Positions 1 to 11,505 of a DNA stretch of 64,000 nucleotides are shown in pieces; the stretch's first letter is position 1; each line of letters starts with the position of its first letter. The notes below the pieces were generated by a model that was not told the origin of the DNA, did not search any database, and saw only the letters and a program-made list of their open reading frames with translations. The stretch lies in NCBI GenBank assembly GCA_037127255.1, contig JBANSL010000003.1:17177314-17241313 (forward strand). Reading direction: 5' to 3'. This stretch comes from Persicaria tinctoria. Taxonomy: Eukaryota; Streptophyta; Magnoliopsida; Caryophyllales; Polygonaceae. Made by a program: the position numbers and the translations under genes.

Positions 1-137
1 TGCCGTAGGATGTATATATAATGAAACTATCCTAATCTATCCTAAATAATATATAATAATAATAATATATATGTCTAATATTCAATCTAACTAAACTATC
101 TATCTTTTTATTACGGAGTATACTAAAGCAAAGTAAC

Positions 138-1359
138 AAGGAGTACATCGCAGCAGGTGAACAAATAGCATTTGATTGATTTTCCTAGGAGGGGTGTTTC
201 TCTCTCTTAGGAGAGAGAAACTCCCAAATTGAGCAGCCCTTTGATTGTGTAAAATTTTGGTCTCAACCCCCCTGTAAACTCCTCTTTGCTCCATCCCTCT
301 CTTTCAATCCAGCCTAGGTATGGCTTAATCAACTTCCCCAATCAATAATTTTCGTTTCCATCCCCTATTATTCACCCTCTTTGAGGTCTCGTGGTCGGAT
401 TTTTCGTCTCCGGTCCTTGTCCTCGAAGTAGTCGATCTCTTGTTTCGAGGTTCCCCTCCGGCTTCCCTTTAGGCCGGTTGTCCCACATCTCCCTGTTCTT
501 CCTCCGTTCTTGCCCGGCGGGAGAGGTTTGTGGTTTTTTGCTCCGATCCGGGCTTTTGGCCCCTTCTTCTTCTGCTTGGGTTTGTTCGGTTGGGAATCCA
601 CCTTCTTTTGGGTGGCTGGGCGTGGTTGTCTAGCGACTTCTTCAACGGTTTCGCCACCCTCAGCTTCCCCTATCTAGCCACCGCCCGGTTCCGTCAGTGG
701 ATGCGATCATCTCGCTCCTCCTTGTCCTTCGGGCCCAAGCTTTGGTCCTTCGGGCCCAAGCTTTGGATCCTTCGGGCCCAAGCAGGAGGTTTTGGAGGAA
801 AAAAAAAAGAAAAAGAAAGAAGCTCGAAAGGGCCTTGTTTAAATCTCTCCCGAAAGGGTCCGAGTAAACCCACCCGTAAGGGTCTTGACAATCGCCCGTA
901 AGGGTTTCTGGTGCGTTTTTTACAGGGTGGCTCTCGACGACGTTTCCAGTTGTTCTTGGCGGTCCTAATCTGAGTTGGGACTATGGTGTCCGGTGTCGGG
1001 TCTGGCTGGGGTCGTGGCGGTGTGCATCAAGGCGACTCCGTATTCTGGAAATTTCCTTGGAGGTTCGTCTTCATCGCCCACAGGAGGGACTCCTGATGTA
1101 CTGCTGGCCAGCGGTGTCATCGCTTGGTGGCGCTTGGCTCCGGAGTTTGTCCGTGTTGCTCTCAGCTTTTTTGGTTTGGTTCGTCTGTTCGGCTGGGGTT
1201 GTTTGTTTGCCGCTTTTGTATTGCACCGTTTATTTTAAATTGTATGTTAGACGGTTCGCCGTCTGCCGACTCTGTCGGCCTCTCGATGAGCCAGGTCTGT
1301 CTGGCCATCGAATTTTTACCTAATCAAAAAAAAAAAAAAAAAAGGAGTACATCGCAGCA
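138..1359 (+). mobile_element. Non-LTR retroposon with 18-bp target-site duplication and poly(A) tail
   Basis: An 18-bp direct repeat, AAGGAGTACATCGCAGCA, lies at 138-155 and again at 1342-1359. Between them is about 1.19 kb ending in TTTTTACCTAATC plus about 17 A. Long TSD plus 3' poly(A) is the mark of target-primed reverse transcription. The 3' terminus resembles that of the intact LINE at 51.39 kb, so this is either a severely 5'-truncated LINE or a non-autonomous retroposon using a related tail. No long reading frame is convincing. Inside are a 21-bp tandem unit containing TTCGGGCCCAAGCTTTGG (about 725-783), several short CCCGTAAGGG hairpins (about 850-910), and three adjacent hairpins (1249-1305) just before the tail. 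The perfect TSD suggests a fairly recent insertion. Confidence 0.85.
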
Positions 1360-2246
1360 CTAAAGGCGGTCCGTACGTCCAAACTCCAATTGCACCGGTT
1401 TGAAAGCTTGACTGCTCCATCGATCCGTATTGTCCTCCAATTTATAAAATCATCCCATAAATTATCATCAATCTCCGAATTCATACGTTCCAGTCCTAAA
1501 ATACCTGAAATATATTTAAAAGCACTCGTGTAGACTCCGAAAAACAAATAATACAAATTAACTATAAAATATATAAAAATGCTGTAAACTAATATGCAAA
1601 TCTATACCTAAAACATGACTAAAATAGACTCTATCAACTATACATAAGTCTAACACTTCATCATGCCATTAGTCAATCAACCATGCCATTAGTTCACACA
1701 ATCATGCTATTAGTCAACCAACCACATCAACATGCTAGTTAGTCATCGATCATATAATTACCAAGTTAGTCTCGAAAACCGTTTCGAAAACTGAGTTAAC
1801 TAGTTAGAAATCCCGATCTTGGAAAATGTTCATCAAATTCTTTTTTCTAAAGTCCAAATCTCATAATATCATATTTTTAAATTACCATAATATTTTATCT
1901 TTAAATCTCAATAATAATATGCTATATTTTTAAATCTTCAAATAATATCATATAATATATTAAATATCCACTTATTAACACTTTCATAAAATATTTCCAA
2001 ATCCCTTAAAAATCTCAACCATTTTCATTTAATGAAATCAACCCCTTTATAAAATTAACAAATTGCTCTTATTTTATAAAAATTATAAACCGACTCCTTT
2101 TTTTTGACTTAAATCCATTATATTTTATATACATTTTTAAATTATTATTTTAAAATCCGAGTTGGAGAGTTTTTCCGCTAAATCCCGCGTTAAATTTCAT
2201 TTTGATTTTCTTTTTCCTAGAAATTTGAATTTAAAAAATCTGAGCA
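1360..2246. other. AT-rich intergenic DNA
   Basis: No supported gene. About 1625-1760 holds three imperfect copies of a roughly 30-bp unit around ATGCCATTAGTCAA. The rest is AT-rich sequence without recognisable coding structure. Confidence 0.5.
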
Positions 2247-2541
2247 TTTACATTAATCACTATCCTAAATCAGATTATGGATAAATATTAACGATATTTG
2301 ACGATATCCTGTTGATATCAATTTGTGCTCTAAATACGTAGGGTATATATAGAGGTCGGCATCGAATATTCTAGAAAATAAAATATATTTATATCCAAAT
2401 ATATCTATCTTCAAATATCTTTAAAACGCGATATCTTCAAATATCCTTATCGCATATCCAAAATTGATATCAACGAGATATCGTCAAATATTGTTAATAT
2501 TTATCCGTAATTTGATTTAGGATAGGGATGTAGTGTATGGT
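2247..2541. mobile_element. MITE-like element with long imperfect terminal inverted repeats
   Basis: The left arm from about 2247 reads (..CTATCCTAAATCAG, GATAAATATTAACGATATTT, GACGATATCC, TTGATATCAATTT) and the inverse complement of the right arm ending near 2541 has the same order of blocks with few mismatches. The arms are 70 bp or more and the centre is about 130 bp. No clear target duplication could be fixed, so the superfamily is open. Confidence 0.7.
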
Positions 2542-2559
2542 AATCTGAATTTTATTTAA

Positions 2560-2720
2560 AAAAAAAACAATCGCAACTGTGGATTGCGAGTTTGCGGTTG
2601 CAGAAATTTTTAAAAAAAAATTGCAACCGTAGATCGTGAGTTTGCGGAAATCGTCAAACTCGCAATCCGCGGTTACAGAAATTTAAAAAAAAAATTGCAA
2701 CCGCGCATTCAGCCTACACA
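2560..2720. repeat. Short inverted and direct repeats around TTGCAACCG
   Basis: ATTGCGAGTTTGCGG (about 2586) is matched in inverse by CAAACTCGCAATCCGCGG (about 2665), and ATTGCAACCG follows an A-run twice. This is a small palindromic cluster that could fold into a stem. No element boundaries were found. Confidence 0.5.
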
Positions 2721-2954
2721 ATTGCGAAGCACATCCGTGTACCCGACGAGATTTTCACCGTGCATATAGCAAAACCCTTTTTTATTTAGTGTTGGATAAA
2801 ATTTGTGTTTAGTAGAACTCGTCAATTCCGATGGCACATGTGCTTATAAGGAAAATGAGAGTTTGTCAAATAAGCGAGGGATGGGTACAGTGGTGACTCG
2901 GCAAGGGGCCCGTCGTCATGCCAATAAAATAGAAAATCTCTTGTCCAAAATAAG

Positions 2955-3112
2955 AAAGAAAAGCTTAATTTCAATATGTCAATTTAATAAGCTAACACAT
3001 TGAAAATTAAAAAAAAAATGTATTTTTTTTAATAAAGAAAAGCTTAATTTCAATATGTCAATTTAATAAGCTAACACATTGAAAATTAAAAAAAAAATGT
3101 ATTTTTTTTTAA
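2955..3112. repeat. 79-bp tandem duplication
   Basis: Two nearly identical 79-bp units abut (2955-3033 and 3034-3112), each starting AAAGAAAAGCTTAATTTC and ending in ATGTATTTTTTTT. The near identity implies a recent duplication by slippage or unequal exchange. Confidence 0.85.
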
Positions 3113-3189
3113 TTTTTATTTGGGTTTTCCAGTCATAAATAGTCGTGTTAATAAGAATATTTTTGCTTTAGTGGTTTTGAAAACTAAGA

Positions 3190-3935
3190 AACAATTATCT
3201 AAATTGGAAAGCCTCTATGTTTTTCTCAGAAGGACAGATAGTACTTATTAAATCAAATTCGAGTGACTAATCAATTTTCTTGATACCATCTTTTATGTTA
3301 CATGCTTCTATACTTCTATTTTTAGTGAATTGGACAAAGTGTATCGTTTTTTTTCCTGGAATAAACAGGCTTCGCGCACCCCCTTGTTAGATGAGATAAG
3401 ATCTATACAGATACGGTAGTAGGAGGCCTCAACCTCTATAAAACTGAGACAATGAACATTGCTTTGAAAATGAAATTGCTATGGAAAATAATTGCGGAAC
3501 CAAACAATGTGCGGGTTAGAATTATAACCAAACAATGTGTGGGTTAGGTTTGTCCATCATCTACACGTCGAGACTCTAGGTCTTCGCGATGGGATTCTGA
3601 GAGCAAAACATATTGCCATTAAGAACATCCTTATAGAATGAGACAATCTCACCGTCATAAATGCCTTACTGGGTGACTGGAGTTGCCCTTGGATCATAGA
3701 CCTTCTGGTAACAGATATAAAGTATTTACTTCAATTCCTTAATTCAGTTTCTATTTGTAATATTTTCAGGGAAACGAATACAACAACGGATAGGATTGTT
3801 CATCTTGCTTACTGTATCACTGCCAGCTGCAGATATATTCTCGTTCGAAAGAACGCACTAGGATGAGGATCGGATAGACTAGTTGTAGTCGTCTTGTTCT
3901 AATTTCTTTCTCTGTAGTCGTCTTGTTCTAATTTC
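3190..3935 (+). pseudogene. LINE ORF2 relic (reverse transcriptase C-terminus and RNase H)
   Basis: Translated plus-strand fragments match the C-terminal part of plant L1 ORF2 seen intact at 48.5-51.3 kb. A segment with SWNK and GGLNL is followed by MNIALKMKLLWKIIAEPNN at about 3452-3510. After an internal deletion comes an RNase H-like stretch with a GDWSCPW motif and a FRETNTTTDRIVHLAY tail near 3770-3825. Stops and frame changes are frequent and most of the zinc-finger region is missing. The motif AACCAAACAATGTG occurs on both sides of the deletion. Near 3885-3939 a 24-bp unit containing TAGTCGTCTTGTTC is duplicated. This is an old, dead fragment. Confidence 0.75.
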
Positions 3936-3939
3936 TTTA

Positions 3940-4470
3940 AAAAGAAATCTTTAATTTTTTTTATTGATTAATGTACAAGTCATGCATAATTGTGCGTGAT
4001 GGTAAATCGCCCTACAATTAATAAATCAACATTTATGTTACATGAGAACACAAATAGCATAACAAGATTGATTAACAACGCAACAGTACTTGAAGAGCTT
4101 CATTGATTTTGGTCCTGTAGGGGATGCTACAAAGGTGGCCCTGAAATGATCCATATTCATTTATATACACTCGTGGGTTTCATGTTCAACATTAATACTA
4201 TAGAAGGTCAATTCCCAATTTGAATTAATGGTTTATGAATTGTCATCTTCAACAAAGCACAAAAGATCAGTCTTCAGATTTTGCTGCTGGCTTTCCACCT
4301 CACCTAAACCCACTTTTTGATGCAAATCCAATTTTAACAAATACTAAGATAATAAACAAATATTCTTATTCACAAAGTTATTCCACACTAATAAAGTTAC
4401 GTTGGTATAATTTACACATTGATTTCGTATAAACCAAACCCCATGTATTGTCAAATCGAAGTTCAAGTAC
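3940..4470. other. Intergenic, nothing recognised
   Basis: AT-rich DNA with no convincing reading frame, terminal repeats or RNA gene. Confidence 0.4.
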
Positions 4471-4700
4471 AAGTCCGCATGAGTTTAACTCAACTGTTCA
4501 CATGGGTGATATTTGGAACAAGAGACCAGAGATCGAGTCTCACCAGCGGCATTGTGGAAGCAACCTCTCAAATGAGGGGACTCCTAGTCCTTGTTGTGCG
4601 CAGTGAAGACTGGTCTTGATCTATGTGGTCGGTTGAGTCACCATGATTTACCTCCTCTCACAATCCCCTTTGGACCGGGGTGAGGGGCACCCACAAGAAC
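4471..4700 (+). mobile_element. Possible tRNA-related SINE
   Basis: A plausible Pol III A box (TTAACTCAACTG, about 4484) is followed about 45 bp later by a B box (GATCGAGTCTC, about 4529), the arrangement found in tRNA-derived SINE heads. The body runs to a short A-rich stretch near 4690-4710. No target duplication was found, so a chance match or an old tRNA-derived relic is possible. Confidence 0.4.
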
Positions 4701-5795
4701 AAAATTTCGAAAAATACACACGGCCTTATAAAACACGATTTTCGAGACAATCAATAAAGTCATTGATAACTATCTATGGTTTTCGGTAACCTAAGTACAA
4801 TAAACTTACTATAAATAACATATAAATGAAGGCGACTCACTTGAATATGAATAACGAGATCTTCGGATCTATGGTACCAATAAGAGTTGAATGGTAGATC
4901 ATCTTTACTCGGGAACGTCGTTTTCAATAGAAATGCCCAACTTTTCGAAAATCAAGATCTATGAAGAAGATGAACAATTTGTGAGTTACATAGGCAAAAT
5001 AGAATTTGTGATACAATTTAGATATTATATTTTAAATTCATAATTTAGAACCATATTATAAATTGTGTTAATAAACACTTTTTCAATTTTTTTATATTTA
5101 CAAACATAGTACATTGTACAATGGTAATCCATACCTATACAAAATTGTTAGAATCGAAATTATAGGATCGGATCGGAAGGGAGTCGGCCAAAGATCGGAT
5201 CATAAAATCGAATTGAATTCTATAGCATCGATGAAATTTTAAAAATAAGATAATATGTAAACTATGTGTTCATCATAGGTTAAACATGTCGATTTGGAGA
5301 AAAAATTTCCACTAGATTCACTATTTTGGCCAATTTTTAAATATTTTTTCTAAGGTTTATCATTTATGATATTATCTTACCTAATACAATTTAGCTATAT
5401 CCTAAACCCATAGGTTAGATAAATGGTATGTTATATATTAGTCAAATGTAATGTTAAATCATTTTAAAATACGTGAGTATGATTTTACAAATAAAATATG
5501 AATATAGTATAGTCTCACAATATATCATACTAATTTTCATGGATATAAATATATAATTTATGCTCAAAATTAAAGTTAAAATATTAATAGAATAGACATT
5601 TTGAAGGATCCTAAGTAGGTTTCTATCATTTTTTTTCTCTAAATCATTTTTAGATTATACGTTAAATAAGATTTTATTTAAGACTATCATTCTGTCATTT
5701 TTAGATAAAATCTAAAATCAGGTCGAGATTTTAACGTTTTTTTTAAATAATGTTCTTTAAACATAACTTAACAATTCATATATATATAATATTTT
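4701..5795. other. AT-rich intergenic DNA downstream of the membrane-protein gene
   Basis: No gene or bounded element could be supported. Sequence just below 5796 is the 3' flank of the minus-strand membrane-protein gene. Confidence 0.4.
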
Positions 5796-6170
5796 TCAAA
5801 TATCAAATATAAGAAATCTATCAAAATAAAAAGACCGATTATTTTTTTCTTCTCCATTGGTGGCCGGTGGTTGGTGAAGGAGTCGGAAACAGACCTGAGA
5901 CGGCGGCGACTTGACGATGGCGCCATGCCAGCAGATACCACCGCGGCAGATCTCGTGCACGTGCTCGCGAGGGAAAGCGCGCGCGGCCTTACGAGAGACG
6001 TCCCACGTCAGCGCGGCGACAAGAGCCATCACGACCACGGCAGTTGCCGTCACCAGCGGAAACATTCCGGTGAAGCTCCGGCCAGTGGCTAGTCCGTAAG
6101 CCTCAATCGCCGCTATTACGCAGAGGTATATAGTTATCAGATGCCTCACCAGAGCGCCGGAGATCAACAT
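5796..6170 (-). CDS. Small two-helix membrane protein of unknown function
   Basis: A 124-residue protein with GC-rich, gene-like codon use that stands out from AT-rich surroundings. Residues about 11-30 (LITIYLCVIAAIEAYGLATG) and 37-56 (PLVTATAVVVMALVAALTW) are strongly hydrophobic and likely form two membrane helices. They are followed by a basic stretch (SRKAARAF) and a short soluble domain with a CRGGICWHG cysteine motif. The last ~20 residues are low-complexity and may be poorly conserved. I chose the ATG at 6170 because it directly precedes the hydrophobic region; the frame stays open upstream but has no earlier ATG nearby, so that part is probably 5' leader. It resembles uncharacterised small plant transmembrane proteins from memory, but I cannot name a family. 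No intron is needed. Confidence 0.7.
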   Translation of the reverse strand: MLISGALVRHLITIYLCVIAAIEAYGLATGRSFTGMFPLVTATAVVVMALVAALTWDVSRKAARAFPREHVHEICRGGICWHGAIVKSPPSQVCFRLLHQPPATNGEEKNNRSFYFDRFLIFDI

Positions 6171-6492
6171 CTTCTGCCGCCGCCGAATTACGGTCTTGGA
6201 ATTGGGACGATTGGTTTGGGAATAAGAGAGATCGTTGGGGAACGAGGCGATGGATTTGGGGGATCCTAACCAGCAGGTTCGGGATAGGTATGGAGCTTTC
6301 GGGCTAATCTTTTTATTTTTCCTTTGTGTTTTTTCCCTATTACTTTTATTTTTTGTATTTTTTTAAAAGTAAAATAATAAATAGACCTTTTTTTTGTTAT
6401 GTGCTGTATAAATTATTATTATAAAACAATATATAGACTTTTGATGTGTTGACTTATGAAGCACGTTGCAGAAAGTAAAAGGCAAGTTGTAT

Positions 6493-7066
6493 ATAAAATG
6501 TAGACCTGAGCAGATCTGGGTAATCCGTCCGGTCCGCTCAGCCTGCCCGGTAAAAAAGCCGGGCTTGGACAGAGCAATTGATCCAAGTGGCCCGGCCCGG
6601 TAGCCCAATCGGGCTGGGCTTGGGCGGAGTATGAAGCACAAGCGGGCCTACTGGCCCGCCCGGTATATAATATTATTTAATTATATATTATATAATGTAT
6701 TTTTTTGGTCAGATATTATATAATGTATGCATGTATGTAAATTTATATATTGTATGTAGGTATGTAAATTTATATACTGTATGTATGTATATAAAATGGG
6801 CAATATAATATTATTTAATAAAATGGGCAATGTAAACCCACTTTCAATCTTTCATTACTTAATTAAGTCTTCATTAATTTAATTTAAGTCTTTTATATAA
6901 ACAACCCGGTTGGCCCGGTGGGCAGCCCGGTCCGCCGATAAGGACGGGCTTGGGCAAGGAAGTAGACCCAACAACCGGGCTTGGCCCAAGCCCGGCCCGG
7001 TACAATGGGATGTGAAAAGGTGGGAGGCCCGGCCCAAGCCCGCCCATGCTCAGGTCTAATAAAATG
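6493..7066. mobile_element. hAT-type MITE with perfect 8-bp target duplication
   Basis: The element 6501-7058 (558 bp) has perfect 12-bp terminal inverted repeats, TAGACCTGAGCA and TGCTCAGGTCTA. It is flanked by an identical 8-bp duplication, ATAAAATG (6493-6500 and 7059-7066), which is the hAT signature. Both subterminal regions are packed with GGCCCGG/CCGGGC motifs around an AT-rich core with no reading frame, so it is non-autonomous. Confidence 0.92.
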
Positions 7067-7560
7067 TCATAAATTAATCGCTTTTATTGTGTAAAGATAA
7101 TGTTTTTAATCATTTTCACCCCAAAGATAGCCTAACAATGAAGAGCGTAGTGAAGATTAATCACGGTTGGTTGTGTACACAAACTAGGAATATCAGTTTT
7201 AATAGAGGTATTATAGTTGTTAATCAAATGGTTTGATTCTGGATCTGGGCTAGATAAAAATCAAATAAAATGTTAGATCTATTATTTAAGGGTCGACTAA
7301 ATAAGACAATCTTAATTGTATTTATGGGGTTGTATTGAGATGTAAAGAGAGTAAACGAATCCATATATAAAAAATGTGAATAATAAAAGTCTAACATATA
7401 AGTCGATGTACAACTTTTTTTTTTTTTTTAATCATAGAGACACTGTATTTATATGTGTTGAACTACAAATACTCGTATGCCTGTATATATGCATATGACC
7501 TCTGATTATCAATATCAGGCCCAATGGACTGCAAAAACGACCTCTTACCTAAAACCTGTC
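7067..7560. other. Intergenic, nothing recognised
   Basis: AT-rich DNA without coding signal or bounded repeat. Confidence 0.4.
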
Positions 7561-7564
7561 TTGA

Positions 7565-7760
7565 AATTAATCATTATTGGATCGATGGGATTTTGGACTG
7601 ATTGTTGGCTCGATGACTCCACGGTGAGGGTTGTTTGCAAGACCGGTTGAGGGGCAGTCACTACGCAGATCAGTTCGCTCTTATTGGATCAATGGGAGTG
7701 GCTGGAACCCCTGCTGCCGACGAAGGTGCTGATGCGGGTGGCTTCTTGATGAGGACTCTA
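7565..7760 (+). pseudogene. Probable LINE ORF2 fragment
   Basis: One plus-strand frame reads GFWTDCWLDDSTVRVV and, after a stop, WEWLEPLLPTKV. This resembles the segment between reverse transcriptase and the zinc-binding domain of plant LINEs (compare IKFWTDNWI in the 48.5-kb LINE). The match is short and interrupted, so it is only a probable relic. Confidence 0.4.
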
Positions 7761-8847
7761 CGAAGCTTGATTGATTAAGTTGGTTGGGCACATAAGATTG
7801 GAATTTCTCTATTGATTCAGCATATCAGCGGATTACAAGTACTAGTTAAGATTATTTGATTTTAGATGGTGCCCAAAAGAGTTAGGTATTTCGTGTGGCT
7901 AGCGATGCATGCACTACGCCATTTTGCAAGCAGATAAACAAAATATACTGCAAATCTTGCACGTCCGTGCAGGGTTGAAGTAGACTAATTAATTGAAAAA
8001 GCGTTTTAATTTTAATTGAAAAGGTAGGCAAGTTGGAACGGACGTGCACTTAAAAATGGTGTGCCTAACAACACCCTTTTGCAAGTTAGACAGAAGTACA
8101 TTTGTGGATTCGTCGCTTGAGAAGCCTTCAAGTGACGTACCATATGCAACTTCGTCACCTGAGTCGAATCCAAGGAAAGGCAAAGGAGACCGAAGTTCGG
8201 GTGACGAAGTTATCATTTGTTCGTCACTAGAGTAACATCTCCAAGAATAGCTTATTTGGATTTCGAAATCTTTCCAAGATCCTGTATAAAATCTTAACAA
8301 AAAAAATCTAGCAACATCTCAAACTGAGGAAAATTACATAGGATAGCCTAAAATCGATTAATCCAAGGACATGTCCCAAGTCCAAAAAGGAGTAAAGCCC
8401 AATTATCTAAGGCCCATATAGAAGATAAACAAGGTCCAAAGAATAAAATCCTACACAACAAATATATAAGTATTATCATATCTAAAAACAAGATCAAATA
8501 ATTTTGACCTGGCGGTCAAGACCTTACAAATAAAGGTTTGTTTTTGTCTTTCATCGTCCTCTCTCAAAATCCAACAGGTTAGCTTTCAAGGTCTTATAAT
8601 CAAGGTGGAGAGTTCAAATAACAATCTTGTCCACAATATCAATATGCATGTAAATGAGTAAGGTGTAATCCTCCCGGCTCCCCCATTCCGTTAGATTGGC
8701 ATAGGGCTTTTCCATAAGCTCCATGTACCCAAATTAAATGGGCCACACTCCCCCTCATATCATCCTAATTTCTGTTGGGCCACTTAATTGGTTTTCAATC
8801 TTCACTCCATTCATCACACATTTACACTATAAACACTAAAACCTTCC
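7761..8847. other. Intergenic, with a small palindrome
   Basis: No gene is supported. TGCACGTCCGTGCA at 7959-7972 is a near-perfect palindrome whose half recurs inverted near 8037-8047. Short reading frames here (for example 7989-8300) have no family features. Confidence 0.4.
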
Positions 8848-9307
8848 TTTAAAAGCGGGGCAGATATTTTCACCGCTAATTTTTACTATTTCCACCGCTA
8901 ATCACCGCATAGGTATGCGGTGATTTTAATCCACTTTTTCCCAGACCCGATCCGTTGATCGTATACGAACCCACCGTATATACCTATGCAGGGGGTAATG
9001 GCGACCGTATAGATGTGGTGGGGTTTTGGGCAATTGAAAACCGTTTGTAGAAGTTATGCAAAACCATCGCCATAACCCACCGCATGGGTATACGATGGGT
9101 TTTGGACCGTTATGGCGACGGTTTAAACCCCCCGTATACATATGCGGCGGGTTATGGCGACAGTTTTGAATCATTATGGCGACGGTTTTAGGCTTGTATA
9201 CTCCTCAACCCACCGCAAAGTATGGCGGTGACCACCATAAACCTGTGTGGTGGTCTCGTTGACTGTCATTAAAGCCACCGGTGAAAATATTATCACCCAT
9301 TTAAAAG
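8848..9307. mobile_element. TIR element with 8-bp duplication and internal GGCGACGGTTT repeats
   Basis: The direct repeat TTTAAAAG occurs at 8848-8855 and 9300-9307. Inside it, CGGGGCAGATATTTTCACCG at the left end is matched in inverse by CGGTGAAAATATTATCACCC at the right end, an imperfect 20-bp TIR. The 444-bp interior repeats blocks such as ATGGCGACGGTTT and ACCCACCGCAT in both directions and has no coding potential. An 8-bp duplication suggests hAT, though a degenerate 9-bp Mutator-type duplication is possible. Confidence 0.75.
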
Positions 9308-9882
9308 TGTCAAAAAAGATATAACCTTCGAGTATTCGGATTTCTACTTTTCTAGTACCACACCTTAAGTCAATGGTGAAGTGAAGAAGGTAACCTTACA
9401 GTTTAATCAATGGATACAGACGATTTAGATTCAAATAAATTAGGGTTAGCACCGCAACGAGCATCGCCTAAGGCGAGCTAAGTCCTTTAGCTAGAGGTAT
9501 CGAGTTTTATCGATCTCTCGTGCGAGCCTATGTGGCATGAAATTATCAATATACGGCCAAATTGATAGAGGATGCGTAAAGCCAAGATATTACATTACAA
9601 TATACAGACTTCCTTCCAACCGAGATGACAGTATTATCTATTCGTCTTGAATTAATTTGAAAGAGACCTTTACATTCATCCAGGCCTCCAATATAAACAT
9701 GTGACCGATAAGTAAAATACCAGGCTCTCATTTTACCAATGTACCTTTTTCCCCCTTTTTTGCGGAGATAGAAACTTGATAAGGATTAAGCGCATCTTGA
9801 TCGCCAATCAATGACATTCTTACGGATAAGGAGGGGTTCAGGATGAGACGATCAATACTCCAAATAAAGAACGTACCAAAAA
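9308..9882. other. Intergenic, nothing recognised
   Basis: No gene, RNA gene or bounded repeat could be supported. Confidence 0.4.
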
Positions 9883-11505
9883 ATATATATATAGAGAGAG
9901 AGGATGGGTATATTGTGCACACCTCTTAGGGTGTATCTTGTGCACAGATCTGAACCCTTGATCTCAATTAAATAGATGGATAAGATGGTGACACGTGTTC
10001 CATAGATTTTAAAAAAAATGAAAACTAATTAATCTAAATCTCACCGTGTAGACTGTGTGTAGCGCGTGTAATATGTGGTGGGAGATAAAACCCTAATTCC
10101 TCAATTATATTCTTTTCATCACGCTTCTTCATTGTGTGGATCCAAGGAGAACAACCGACGACTGATGGAAACTAGAGAGGCGATTCATGGACAATCGGCG
10201 GCAGCGAAGGCTGGCGAAAGCAACGTCGACGACACCAACGGATTCGAAGATAGATAAATAACCAAAGACATTCGCAAATCGCAGCCATGGAGGAAGCACA
10301 AAACGAAGAGGAAGGTGGCCATGGACATGCTAGGGCGTCGAGGGCGAACTGGAAGGCGGCTTCACTTGTGAAGGCCGGTTTGCGACATTGTCGAATTCGG
10401 CGTACAGGAGCAGCCGGAGACACTACTCTGTTCTAGCGTCATTTTGGTAAGATCCCTGAACTACAACACATATCTGTTGATCTCTATTTGGTTTCAATTT
10501 GACTCAGTTTTAGAGGCGGATCGAAGTGAATTCATTGCAACTGTTTTGCCGATTAAAGTTTGCCTTTTTTGTTTACCGATTTCATCCCTTGAATCTTTAA
10601 TTGAAAATTGTCGCATTGTTAAATCCATATGTATAGTGGCGTACTTAACTTGCCTTGTGTCAATGGTAATGGTCTTGTTTCTTGATGAATTGCTTGAATG
10701 AATGGTACTGTTTTATTTATTCATTTCAATTGAGGAGCTATTAACTCAACTATTGTACTATTCGGTGTCTGGCATTAGGGTAATTGCTTGTGGCAATAAG
10801 CGTCGGAGACCCGCGTTGAGGCGAAGGCGGGCGGGCGGAGCTGGACGCGATCGGAGACGGCGAAGTCAGGTGCTTGGAGCGATCACTGGACGCAATAGGC
10901 AGCGGCAAAGTCAGGTGCTTGGCGATTCTTGCGATTGGTCGGGTGGGTTGAGCATGTTTGGTTGCAAAAGAGTGAAGATGGTAGTAGTTTTTTATGCGGT
11001 GGGTTGAGCATGTTTGGATGTTTCTCCACGATTTGAACAATTTGAATGATTATTCGGTGGAAAATAGAATATTATTCGGTGATATTGAATAATTATTCGT
11101 AGAAATCGGAAGTATTTTTTTTATGAATTTGAGGTTTAATTATGAAATACGAAACATTATTCGGTAAATTTTGAAGCATTATTCGGTGAAATATGAAATA
11201 TTATTCGGAAAAAAAAAACATTATTCGCTAGTATGCGACTAATTATTCAGTGGAATTGGTGAATTTTCATCTAAGCAGGAGTAACAAATAACAATGGGAT
11301 GTGGGGTTTGGAAACACGTGCTGTGAGTGGGAAATGGGGAGTGGTTTTTGGTAGTGGGGTGGGTCCCACTATTTTGTAATTTAAAAAAAAAAGAAAAATC
11401 AATATTAATCTACACCATTCATTTCACATCAATCAAGGGCTATGATTTGTGCACAAGGTACACTTTAAGAGGTGTGCACTCCAGAACCAATCCCTATATA
11501 GATAT
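9883..11505. mobile_element. Unclassified ~1.6-kb TIR element, copy A, in TA microsatellite
   Basis: The left end (TATATATAGAGAG, then TTGTGCACACCTCTTAGG, then GTGCACAGATC) is repeated in inverse at the right end near 11450-11500 (TTTGTGCACAAGG, then TTAAGAGGTGTGCACTCC), with TA repeats at the edges. The left half is GC-richer with short gene-like frames I do not recognise. The right half carries repeated TTATTCGGTG motifs (about 11050-11260). The same ends and internal order occur inverted in the adjacent copy B, so this is a real repeat family. No transposase frame is seen, so it is non-autonomous. Because the target is TA repeat, its duplication cannot be measured. Confidence 0.75.
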
